Shown here in pieces: positions 56,801-64,000 of a DNA stretch of 64,000 nucleotides. Source of the stretch: Zizania palustris. Taxonomy: Eukaryota; Streptophyta; Magnoliopsida; Poales; Poaceae. The stretch is from assembly GCA_019279435.1 (NCBI GenBank), contig JAAALK010000080.1, positions 94,960,311-95,024,310 of the forward strand, given 5' to 3'. The notes beneath the pieces were generated by a model that was not told the origin of the DNA, did not search any database, and saw only the letters and a list, made by a program, of their open reading frames with translations. The translations under genes were made by a program, and so were the position numbers. Every line of letters begins with the position of its first letter. Positions within the stretch are counted from its first letter, which is position 1.

Positions 56801-59800
56801 GAAGTTGGTTCCGCCGGGGCACCCTCGGTCTCCTTGGCAGCAGGAGTGCGCGCGTCGGCCTCCGCCTCCGAGGTCCTCACCGCCGGAGGCTTCGCGGCCT
56901 TCTTAGGGGCCGGAGTAGCTGCGGGCTTCGCCGCAGCCTCCCCCGAGGCGTCCGGTTCATCCTCGTCCCCCCTCTTCCTCTTGGCTCCGGCCGGCGAGGT
57001 GCCCTGGTGGGCGAAGTCCGGCAGAGCCGGGAGCCCTCCGAGGTCGAGCGCGCTCCATACTCTGTTCCAGCGCTCCCAGGACCCCACCAGGGCGAGGCGT
57101 TGGTTCTGCTCCTCGGGAGTCGGAGTCCCGACGACTCGGTCCGCCGCCGCGATGGCCTCCTCCGGGGCCCTCATGTCGAGGTCGGCTACGCGAAAAGGTT
57201 GAAGTTAGGAGCAAGGTATTCCAAGTATTAAAAGCAAGAAGAGTGCGAAGCCTTACAGAGACGGTCGAAGGCCAGCTCGCTGAGTTCACCTCGAGCCGAA
57301 GCCTGGAAGAGGCCCGCCGGCCAGGAGCGCGCAAGGGGGCTAAGCCGAAGGGTAAGGAACTCCTCTGCGAGGTCCCTCATGCTCATCTTCGCCGCCACCC
57401 TTCGGAGCAGCGAGATCCTCGAGCGCAGGAGGCCTTCGCTGGTCTTGACCACCCCTTCGCGCCGATACAGAATATGGGCGTTGGTGCTCCGGAGGGGGGA
57501 GTTGGCTCCGACGGAGGCATAGAACCACTCTTGGTCCCACCTCGAGTGCCACTTGTTGTTGACGGCCCTCGCCGGGAAGGCGTCTTGGTACTCCTTCCGA
57601 AGCTGAAAATTGGCGCTGCCGAAGGCCAGCGCCCTCTTGACGCGGTCCGGCCCCTCCCGCGGCTTCGGTTGGCAGTTGGCATCATGGAGGGCGACGAAGA
57701 CGTCCGCGCGGCCCTCGCAGCCCTCGGCCCTCATGGCCCATTCAAAAACGGCTAACCTCGCCACGGCGTTGGGCGAAAGCTGTGGAAGCTCGAGGTTGTA
57801 AGCCTCGAGGACTTCGCTCAGCATCCCCACCGCTGGCAGGCCGAGGCCGGCCTCGAAGAAGGCCTCGAACACCACCACCTCGTCAGCGCGAGGCCTCGGC
57901 TCAGCCTCCGACTTCTCCGGGACCCGAAGCTGGATCTTCGCCGCAATCTTCCCTTCGCAAGCCCTCCGAACCGACTCCTCCGTGGAGATCGAGGCCCTCA
58001 TCTCCAGGGTCTGCTCGAACTTGTCGGAGGGGGTCCGAAGGTCCCTCGGCCCCATCCGCCTGGGCGCAGTCTTCGCCGCCGCAGCCGCCGCCGCCTGCAC
58101 CTGGGCGGAGCCCGAGCTCGAGCCCAAAGCAAGAGGCTTCGCCACCGCCTTCTTCGGCATGTCGCTGGGACTTCGGCGCGAAGAGCTAAAGCTAAGCGAA
58201 GGGGCGGGCTCGGAGCGAAGCTAGAAGAGGAGCAGAGCGAGGCAACAAGAAGAGAGCAAATGAAGGTGTGCCGAAGCCGCACGCGGTAAGTCTCTATTTA
58301 TAGGCGCGGTAAGAATTCCAACCGTCGTGGGCCGGGCTCACCACCAGATGGGCCTCCGGCGAAGGCGAACCGGCCCAGAGCAAGGTAACGGTAACATTTT
58401 CGACCGTTGCGGAGCCGTGCGGGCTCCCCGAGCCCCGAGGCCGTTCTGACGGTAAGTGCGGGCATTTATTGCTCCCAGATGTCGAGGCCGCCCTCGGTCC
58501 AGGCGCCGAAGGTATGTTTTCTCTGTAGTTATGTTTCCAGGTCATTTGTCCTAAGGACGCGTGCACCCCTTCGTTCCGAAGGCCTACACGCGAGGGGCTA
58601 CTGTTGGGGGAATATATTTCCCTTAAACAGGGGCCAAATGACGTCAGCTTCCGACAGCCTTCGGCCCAGAACCAGGTACTGTCGGAGCCTGTTTTCTCTA
58701 AGTGTTGTTTCCAGGTCCCAAGGTGCCTGTCGGGGCCCGTAGCTTCGGAGCCCCCAGACCAGGAGGTCCGGCCCGGAGCCCCCAATTCAGGCCCGGGCGC
58801 AGGCCAGTCCGGAGGCCGCCCTCCGGGAGCCCAGTTCGGAGGTCGCCCTCCGGAGCCAAGTCCGGAGGCCACCCTCCGAGAGCCAAGCCCGGAGGCCACC
58901 CTCCGGAGTCCTGTTCGGAGGCCATCCTCCAAGAAGCCAAGCCCGGAGGCCACCCTCCGAGAGCCAAGCCCGGAGGCCACCCTCCGGAGTCCTGTTCGGA
59001 GGCCATCCTCCAAGAAGCCAAGCCCGGAGGCCACCCTCCGAGAGCCAAGCCCGGAGGCCACCCTCCGGAGTCCTGTTCGGAGGCCATCCTCCAAGAAGCC
59101 AAGTCCGGAGGCCACCCTCCGAGAGCCAAGCCCGGAGGCCACCCTCCGGAGTCCTGTTCGGAGGCCATCCTCCAAGAAGCCAAGCCCGGAGGCCACCCTC
59201 CGGAGCCAAGTCCGGAGGCCACCCTCCGGAGTCCACTCCGGAGGCCGCCCTCCGGGAGTCCAGTCCGGAGGCCGCCCTCCGGGAGCCCAGCCCGGAGGCC
59301 GCCCTCCGGAGCCAAGTCCATACCGGGGGCCCCCGCCCCTGGAGTGTCGTTTAGCTGGTCAAAGCCTGGCGCAGCCTGACACGCCAGTAAAGCTGTAAAG
59401 TTGTCTGGCACCTTTTGTACCGTAGCTAAGCTCCTTTTCCCCTCTCTGCCCCTATGAACCAAGGGTTCATAGGGGGGCATTCCAGTCTTTTCCTCGGGCC
59501 TGCGTGCCTATATAAGCAGGGCCAAGCCCTTGTAACGGACACAGACTCCAGGGGGCCATGAGACCCTGGAGTTATCCTCTCCACATCGAGGCACACCATG
59601 CCAAATCCGCCACAAACTGGACGTAGGGTTATTATCCCCTAGGGGAGGCCCGAACCAGTATAAACCCTATCTCTCCCTGTGAGAACCCATCGAGGTTCAT
59701 TCTCCATATCATACTCCACCACAGACAAACCTGCTGGAACTAACGCAATTGTTCCAACACTTGAGCATCTTTCAGCTCCTGTTGAGCGCTTTCAAGATCA

Positions 59801-61356
59801 GTGGCCAAGGCGTCCCTCTCATCAACCCTTTCTGTGTACCTGGACTTCAGAGTCGTCAGGTCACATAGAAGCACCTCACACTTCGGGCACTCACTGCTAT
59901 CACCCAAGCAAGGGGAAGAAGATAGACTCTCAATTCTGCCGTTGGCCATGGCAAGCTCACTCTCTAACTCGTCTATCCTTTTCTTAGCCCCCCTAAGAAG
60001 TTTCTCCCGATACTTCAACTCCTGACGATTGCTCTCAAGTAAATCTACAATATCGCGCTCATAAGATGATACCTTGCTATCGTCGTCGTCGGAGTCGTCG
60101 GAGGAGCTCTTTTCTTCTCTATCCCCAAGAGCCATGGAGCAGAAGCTCTTGCGGGATCTTTGGCGCTGGTGTGAGCGGCTCTTCGGCTTGTCTCCGAAGG
60201 CCATGAAGCAGAGGCCCGCCGGATCATCCTTGTCCTTTCCCTTCTTGATGGTGATCTCCTCATCACTTGAGCTCGATGAAGAGGAAGAAGACGTGGATCT
60301 CTTGGAGTAGCTCTTCTCCATCTCGGCGAAGAAGGCCTTGTCGCGCTTCTTGTTCTCTCGCCGGTAGTCCTTCAGGGCCTTCTTGAAGAACCGGGTCTTC
60401 GGCTTGCCCTTGGTGAAGGAGGGGCTCTCATGCTTGCCGGAGTCGTGGAAGCTGCTGCCGGTGCCCTTCTTGTATCCACTGCGCTTGGGGCAGTCGGCGA
60501 TGAAGTGTCCTGGATCACCACATTCAAAGCATCCGGATTTTGTGCCGTGTCTTTTGAACATTCTTTTATCATAGACACGACGCACCCGGTTGTTAAAAAG
60601 ACACAAATCATCATCTCCCAACAACTCAAGCTGGTCCTCAGTGATAGACATCAAAGAGAACCCAGCACAGCTCACAGCAGAGGGATCAACAGAAGGTGTA
60701 GCAAGGGCCAGAGATTTTGATCCAGAGCCAGTGAGATTTGATCTCAACTGGATATCTACCTCAGTCGCCTTTAGCTTGCTAAATAACTCAGAAATGGTCA
60801 AGGTATCGTATGAAGTACTCTCAACGATAGATGATACCTTGATCTCCCAGATCTTTGGGTCCAAGGTATGAAGAACCTTGAGCGCCTGCTCATGATCTGA
60901 GACTAACTGAGCACCCTCAGCCTTGTTGTCCCGAAGCTTGTTAATGATCGACTGAAAGCGACCAAACAAAGCCTCAACAGATTCACCCGGCTTCTGTGTG
61001 AAATTCTCATATTCACGCCGGTAGGTCTGATAGAGCCGAGCCTTGACCTGTGCTGTTCCCTCATGGTGTGCCTTGAGGGTAGCCCAGATCTCTCTCGCGG
61101 TGGAGAGATGACTCACTCGCTCAAATTCAGTGGGACCTAAGCCAGAAAATAAAATGTTCACAGCCTTACTGTTGCTCAGATGCTGAGCAATGATACCAGC
61201 AGTACCTTGCTCAGTAACTGGCAGAATGACAAATGTGGTGTGAACGCAAATGTCCCATATGTCCGAACCCTGGCTCATGAGATAGGCTCGCATGAGAGTC
61301 TTCCAATAATTATAGCCATAGGCTTCCAAAGACGGGACCTTGCCAGGAGACGTCAT
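50814..61356 (-). CDS. C4 gag, interrupted by E2
   Basis: The ATG is at 61356-61354. The N-terminal part is 61356-59760 and the C-terminal part 51967-50814, with E2 and one cttga copy between. The two halves are in the same phase, and together they count 917 codons including the stop, with no internal stop. The N-terminus has the copia gag core (SLEAYGYNYWKTLMRAYLM, VNILFSGLGPTEFERVSHL, EALFGRFQSIINKLRDNK). A CCHC knuckle CFECGDPGHFIADC follows at about 60550-60500, then a basic and Ser-rich stretch, a coiled coil, and a second knuckle CEYCQRDGHLAEFC near 51250. This is longer than a typical copia gag but usual for SIRE-like elements. As it stands the gene cannot make a full Gag. Confidence 0.93.
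51968..51972. repeat. E2 target-site duplication, left copy
   Basis: cttga, repeated at 59760-59764. C2 has the uninterrupted site at 35460-35466. Confidence 0.95.
52189..52690. repeat. E2 LTR U3 tandem repeat of 81 bp and hairpin units
   Basis: Copies of the 81-bp unit start at 52280, 52361, 52442 and 52523 (the word tcctgttcgg). Each unit contains three short inverted repeats of the form GGAGG-N5/6-CCTCC. The zone ends about 190 bp before the TATA box. The same array is at 58818-59319 in the 3' LTR. Confidence 0.93.
52880..52886 (+). promoter_or_regulatory. E2 LTR TATA box
   Basis: TATATAA downstream of the repeat zone; transcription would start around 52915. The second copy is at 59509-59515. 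Confidence 0.75.
53133..53150 (+). promoter_or_regulatory. E2 primer-binding site
   Basis: TGGCGCCGTCCGTGGGGA, two bases after the LTR; identical to E1 over all 18 bases. The following leader to about 53185 also aligns with the E1 leader. Confidence 0.88.
53151..53432 (+). other. E2 leader, non-coding
   Basis: The first 35 bases align with E1 leader sequence upstream of gag. After that similarity is lost and no gag frame is found. A possible splice donor (aaggtaagt) lies at 53370-53378. Confidence 0.55.
53433..53735. repeat. E2 internal array of 28-bp hairpin repeats
   Basis: Ten copies of a 28-bp unit followed by one degenerate 26-bp copy. The unit contains cgaagccatgcttcg or cgaagccacgcttcg, that is CGAAGC and GCTTCG arms with a 3-base loop, followed by an AT-rich ccttatttaaaac linker. 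Variation among copies is almost confined to cat/cac in the loop. Confidence 0.95.
53890..54245. repeat. E2 internal 108-bp tandem repeat
   Basis: Units start at about 53891, 53999 and 54107, with a shortened fourth from 54182. Each has cagagtcgaaggtggct doubled, then a cacattatcac word and two ccgggttccgcacccgaagc-like words. The frames 53902-54255 and 53919-54197 are by-products of the period being divisible by three. Confidence 0.92.
54246..54876. other. E2 spacer with dispersed gaagc..gcttc words
   Basis: Lies beyond the 3' end of the opposite-strand gene. Many short inverted words such as ccgaagcccagcttcg occur at 54293-54620. No protein-like frame was recognised. Poly(A) signals of the opposite-strand gene would lie here but I could not place one firmly. 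Confidence 0.5.
54877..58160 (-). CDS. E2 opposite-strand five-exon gene, PF04195-like, open reading
   Basis: Predicted exons on the minus strand are 58160-57257, 57185-56712, 56647-56247, 56170-55442 and 55341-54877. All introns are GT-AG, with phases 1, 1, 0, 0. The joined frame counts 991 codons including the stop. Exon 1 starts with an Ala-rich stretch, then a domain with DEVVVFEAFFEAGLGLPAVG and LPQLSPNAVARLAVFEWAMR, as in the plant family 'Putative gypsy type transposon'. Exon 2 has RLALVGSWERWNRVWSAL, then KRKRGDEDEPD (possible nuclear signal) and an Ala/Pro/Lys linker. Exon 3 is Ser/Glu-rich and acidic. Exon 4 is a long coiled coil. Exon 5 ends in an Arg/Gly-rich tail. The E1 homologue has the same exon plan. 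Function is unknown; nuclear or RNA/DNA binding is only a guess from composition. Confidence 0.82.
58295..58302 (-). promoter_or_regulatory. TATA box of the E2 opposite-strand gene
   Basis: TATAAATA on the minus strand, about 135 bp before the ATG at 58160, in the context CCTATAAATAGAG. It matches in kind and spacing the TATA box before the E1 copy. Confidence 0.65.
58588..58601 (+). promoter_or_regulatory. E2 polypurine tract
   Basis: The short purine-rich stretch cgaggggctac immediately precedes the 3' LTR. On the minus-strand reading of E1 the equivalent site is cgaggggctac as well (6273-6283), so the tract is conserved between the two elements. Confidence 0.7.
58602..59759 (+). repeat. 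E2 3' LTR (1158 bp)
   Basis: Copy of 51973-53130 at an offset of 6629 bp throughout, with no indel. TGACGTCA at 58639-58646, 81-bp units from 58909, TATATAA at 59509-59515. Confidence 0.96.
59760..59764. repeat. E2 target-site duplication, right copy
   Basis: cttga, identical to 51968-51972. Confidence 0.95.
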
Positions 61357-61407
61357 AGTCACTACTAGGGTTTAGAACCGGTTAAGGTATGGAAAAACCC
61401 TAACCTT

Positions 61408-61419
61408 GCTCTGATACCA
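61408..61419 (-). promoter_or_regulatory. C4 primer-binding site (initiator tRNA-Met)
   Basis: The minus strand reads TGGTATCAGAGC, two bases from the LTR end, as in C2. Confidence 0.94.
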
Positions 61420-61421
61420 CT

Positions 61422-63419
61422 TGTAGGACCGAAAGTAGCGACCAGAGGGGGGGGGGGTGAATGGGCGCCTTAAAAAATTCTTTCGAATCAATGGCCTGTT
61501 CCCAATACCCAACGCACCTCAAAAATACTACGCAGCAGAAAATAAACCGAAGGCCTAAGTCTAAAGGTTTCTAACCTAGAAGCATCTGATGATAAACAGT
61601 GTAAAACTAAAGTGGTGCAACTAGTCAGATAAACAAGTTGTAACAGGCCTATACTTCTCAATGAAATGATCTAAGTATGTATAAAGTGAAAAGAGAAGTT
61701 ACTGTCCAAAGTTGTCTCCTGTTCGGGACTTGGCGAAGCCCCCTTCGCATGCCGAGGTCTGCTTCGGAGGTTGGTGACGGGGTCTGTCCGAAATGCCGAA
61801 GGTGTCACTGTCTAGCCTAGTTCGAAGTGGTAAGAGGCGAAGTGTACTTCGAACGAAGTAAAAACAGTGCCGGAGCCTGGTTCGAAGTAAGTACTACGAA
61901 GACAAGGACTTCGAACACAGCTTCGAATCACGAGCTTCGGAGCGAAGTAAAACAGTGCCGGAGCCTGCTTCGAAGTATGCACTTCGAAGACAAAACTTCG
62001 AACACTCTTAGAACCGAAAGATTCGAAGCTAAAACTTCGAACACAAAAACTTCAAACACAACACACACAAACAGACAACCTTCGAACAAAGAAGCGAAGT
62101 CTGTCACGTGACAGAGAATCAAGTCCGAAGCCTACACTCTATCTTCGAATAGGGAAAGCTTCGGGAGAAGAATCGAAGGCTGACACACCACAACGGAATC
62201 CAAGCAAAGTCTATCAGAACAGACAAACTTCGAACCCAACTTCGAAGCCTAACGAAGTGAGCACTTCGAACAGATAGATTCGGAGTATGCTTGTTCGAAT
62301 TATGCGATGCTATCCAATACAGGAAGAACTTCGAACCTAGCAACTCAGACACAAAAATCGAAGTTCGAAGTCTGAGCGAAGTCTTTAAAGATGTTTGATC
62401 GAAGCCTGCCTCACAGAGTTGAGGGGCTTCGCACTGAAACGAGCTTCGCCAGATATACCCAGAAAAAGTAAAGGAGACTGTCAGCTTCGATCAAAAAGCT
62501 GGGCAATAGAAGGTGAAAAGCTGCTACAGGACACTGTAGCTACAGCAAAGCAGTACTACTTGCAACAGCAAGAACTATTACTCCCACCGTGAAGAACACA
62601 AGCAACAAAAGAAGCTTCTCCCCAAGAAATAAAATCACCAGCTCATGCCCAAGGCATTAACTTCCCAAACCGAACAAGATGCAAGCAATAAATTCACCAG
62701 AGACCAAGGATTAAATGCATCCAACAGATTTGAGCCAAAATAATGCAAGAACAGGGAGAGGCAAACGCTGGCGGCGCACACAGGAGAGAGAAGACAGGGG
62801 ACAAAGTGACCCAATGGGTGGATTTGATTTCAGCACAAAAGGGTAGTCCAAACCCTAGGGATTGGGGTGCTATTTATAGGCAGCCCAACACTAGGAATAT
62901 TCTACCAGCCCCTTAGGGTTTTACAGACTCAAAAATACAGAAAAAGACTCTACTGCCCTTAGGTATTTTACAGACACAACTGACTGACTGTGGGCCTAGA
63001 GTAACAGATGACATATCCTGAAGCTACTCTTCTGGACAGTCGGATACAGAATCAATGGTTGTCAGTTTTACGCCGAAACTGACAAAGCCTCCACCAGCTT
63101 TGCACCAGGTACCCGGATTGGGCCGGCCCGACTCCGCAGCTCTCTCAGCCCGGCAATCGCTCACCGCCCGTGTACCTGAGTCAGTCCTGGTCAACAGCCC
63201 AGTGGGTCTTCTACTGCTTCTGGCCCATGCACCCGGATTGGGCCAGCCCGACTTCGCAGCCTCCTCTGCCCGACAGTCGCTCGCTGCCCGTGTACCTGAG
63301 TCACACGCGGCCCATGAAACAGCAGATCTCCTCTCTTCCTCAGTCCTCTTTGACTATCGTTGACAATGACTCATCACTTCTGGAGCCATGAGGCCCACGC
63401 TATTCAGCATGGCTCCTCA
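61422..63419 (-). repeat. C4 5' LTR (1998 bp)
   Basis: Pairs with 44297-46294. The TATA box CCTATAAATA is on the minus strand at 62880-62871. U3 is about 540 bp; the transcribed R-U5 is about 1.45 kb and contains the ttcgaa-rich stretch (61730-62480). Transcription from here would read gag, then E2, in the direction that is sense for the E2 opposite-strand gene. Confidence 0.95.
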
Positions 63420-63424
63420 CTGGT
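63420..63424. repeat. C4 target-site duplication, right copy
   Basis: ctggt, identical to 44292-44296. Confidence 0.95.
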
Positions 63425-64000
63425 GTAGCACGGCTGTTTCTAAATTAGTAGTCATGTCTAGCAAAAGTAATCTAGATTGGGTAAAGTCTCGTGTAGAGAA
63501 ATATCAGTCTGCTAAAGATGGTATTGTCGAGGCCATCGAAGACTAGCGAAGTAGAGAAATTAGGACGAGGTTTTGCGTTGGCCGATCCTTTAGAGGAAAT
63601 TGACATAGGCAATGGTAGCATCCCAAGGCCGACTTTTGTAAACCAACATTTACAGCCCGATGAAAAGGCCGAAGTAATAAAGCTGCTTTGGTCGTATGTC
63701 AATTGTTTCACATGGGAGTATAGAGAGATGCCTAGATTAAGTCGCGGGCTCGTGGAGCATTGGCTACCTATCAAATCCAGATTTAGGACTTATAAACAGC
63801 TTCCTTGTCGCTTTAATTTGGCCATCTATGACTGAGTTAAAGAAGAAGTGGAGAGGTTACTCAAGACGGAGTTTATTAGGCCATGTAGGTATGCTAAATG
63901 GGTTACTAACATTGTGCATGTAGAAAATAAAGGGAGCAGCAAAATATGAGTTTGTATTGATTTCAGGGATCTAAACAAGGCCACTCCAAAAGACGAGTAC
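63425..64000 (+). pseudogene. E4 pol continuation: linker and start of reverse transcriptase
   Basis: Resumes E4 after C4. An ATG-started segment at about 63455 (SSKSNLDWVKSRVEKY) shifts frame near 63540, then RGFALADPLEEIDIGNGSIP and LWSYVNCFTWEYREM match E3 17374-17772. After a TGA at 63833-63835 the same frame continues into RT (VKEEVERLLKTEFIRPCRYA). A second TGA at about 63947 precedes VCIDFRDLNKATPKDEY, where the window ends. Not functional. Confidence 0.87.

Larger units (their letters stand above)
51973..59759 (+). mobile_element. E2: non-autonomous LTR retrotransposon with an intact opposite-strand gene
   Basis: 7787 bp flanked by cttga. LTRs of 1158 bp (51973-53130 and 58602-59759) show one difference that I could find (52337 versus 58966, t/a). 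PBS and purine tract put the element on the plus strand. No gag, protease, RT, RNase H or integrase motif occurs in any frame. The interior holds two tandem repeat arrays and, on the minus strand, a five-exon gene (58160-54877). The PBS, the first 55 bases of the leader and both LTR ends resemble E1. It therefore probably moves using proteins of an E1-like Tat element. Confidence 0.93.
44297..63419 (-). mobile_element. C4: full-length, coding-competent SIRE/Maximus-type copia element split by E2
   Basis: Flanked by ctggt duplications. LTRs of 1998 bp each (44297-46294 and 61422-63419) differ at roughly a dozen positions by eye. The minus-strand order is 5' LTR, PBS, gag, pol, purine-tract region, 3' LTR. 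Without the 7787-bp E2 insertion plus duplication the element would be about 11.3 kb, the same as C2. Pol has no stop in 1065 codons and gag has no stop apart from the E2 interruption. C4 was therefore probably active when it inserted. Confidence 0.95.
27612..64000 (+). mobile_element. E4: Tat-type Ty3/gypsy element, split by C2 and C4, runs off the window
   Basis: Pieces of E4 are 27612-27709, 39150-44296 and 63420-64000. It starts TGTTGATAGCAAAAAATGG like E3 and so belongs to a related family in the opposite orientation. After the 5' LTR come PBS, gag, linker, protease and the start of RT. Its 3' half and 3' LTR lie beyond 64000. The bases before it, agtgg (27607-27611), would be one copy of its target-site duplication. 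Several in-frame stops make it non-functional. Confidence 0.88.

Noticed and set aside
55973..57231. Plus-strand frames of 100-179 codons opposite the E2 gene
   Set aside because: They are Arg/Pro/Ser-rich shadows of the GC-rich minus-strand exons and do not correspond to conserved frames in E1.
61408..61419. A tRNA gene suggested by the tRNA-like match
   Set aside because: Only the 12-base primer-binding complement is present; there is no cloverleaf sequence around it.

Overview
The window is plant nuclear DNA, most likely from a grass. It is almost wholly made of LTR retrotransposons nested inside one another. The only non-retroelement gene recognised is the spliced 3' end of a plant-transposase-like gene at 25-714. 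The grass assignment rests on the mix of families: SIRE/Maximus-type Ty1/copia, Tat-clade Ty3/gypsy with two RNase H domains, and an antisense gene resembling the Pfam family 'Putative gypsy type transposon' (PF04195/Transposase_28). The species cannot be named from the sequence alone.

Layout, deduced from LTR pairs, target-site duplications (TSDs), primer-binding sites (PBSs) and split reading frames. C1 (22932-27611, minus) is an old, decayed copia element. It holds a solo LTR, S1 (26118-26917, TSD catga), and was invaded by two related Tat-type gypsy elements. E3 (2333-22931, minus) lies at its left edge. E4 (27612 to beyond 64000, plus) lies at its right edge. E3 is split inside reverse transcriptase by E1 (5880-17003, minus, TSD atcaa), a second Tat-type family that carries a gag-pol and also an opposite-strand gene. 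E4 is split twice by the same copia family as C1: by C2 (27710-39149, minus, TSD ctaag) inside its 5' LTR, and by C4 (44297-63419, minus, TSD ctggt) just after the protease region. C4 is in turn split inside gag by E2 (51973-59759, plus, TSD cttga). The deepest chain is C1 > E4 > C4 > E2.

Coding state tracks nesting depth. C1, E3, E4 and C2 are riddled with stops and frameshifts. E1 has a few stops. C4 has an uninterrupted 1065-codon pol frame and a gag frame broken only by E2. E2 is the youngest: I saw one difference between its two 1158-bp LTRs. It has no gag or pol, only a five-exon gene on the strand opposite to its own LTR transcription, predicted open over 990 codons, with its own TATA box.

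The most interesting system is the E1/E2 pair. Both share PBS, leader, LTR ends and the opposite-strand five-exon gene, with the same splice phases and a stop codon hidden in the last intron. E1 has gag-pol but a broken antisense gene. E2 has an open antisense gene but no gag-pol. This looks like an autonomous/non-autonomous pair in which a gag-pol-less element keeps a gene of unknown function. Other observations are clusters of short palindromes in LTRs of several families, a microhomology deletion that removed the promoter from one E1 LTR, and a gag/pol overlap in the -1 frame in the copia family.
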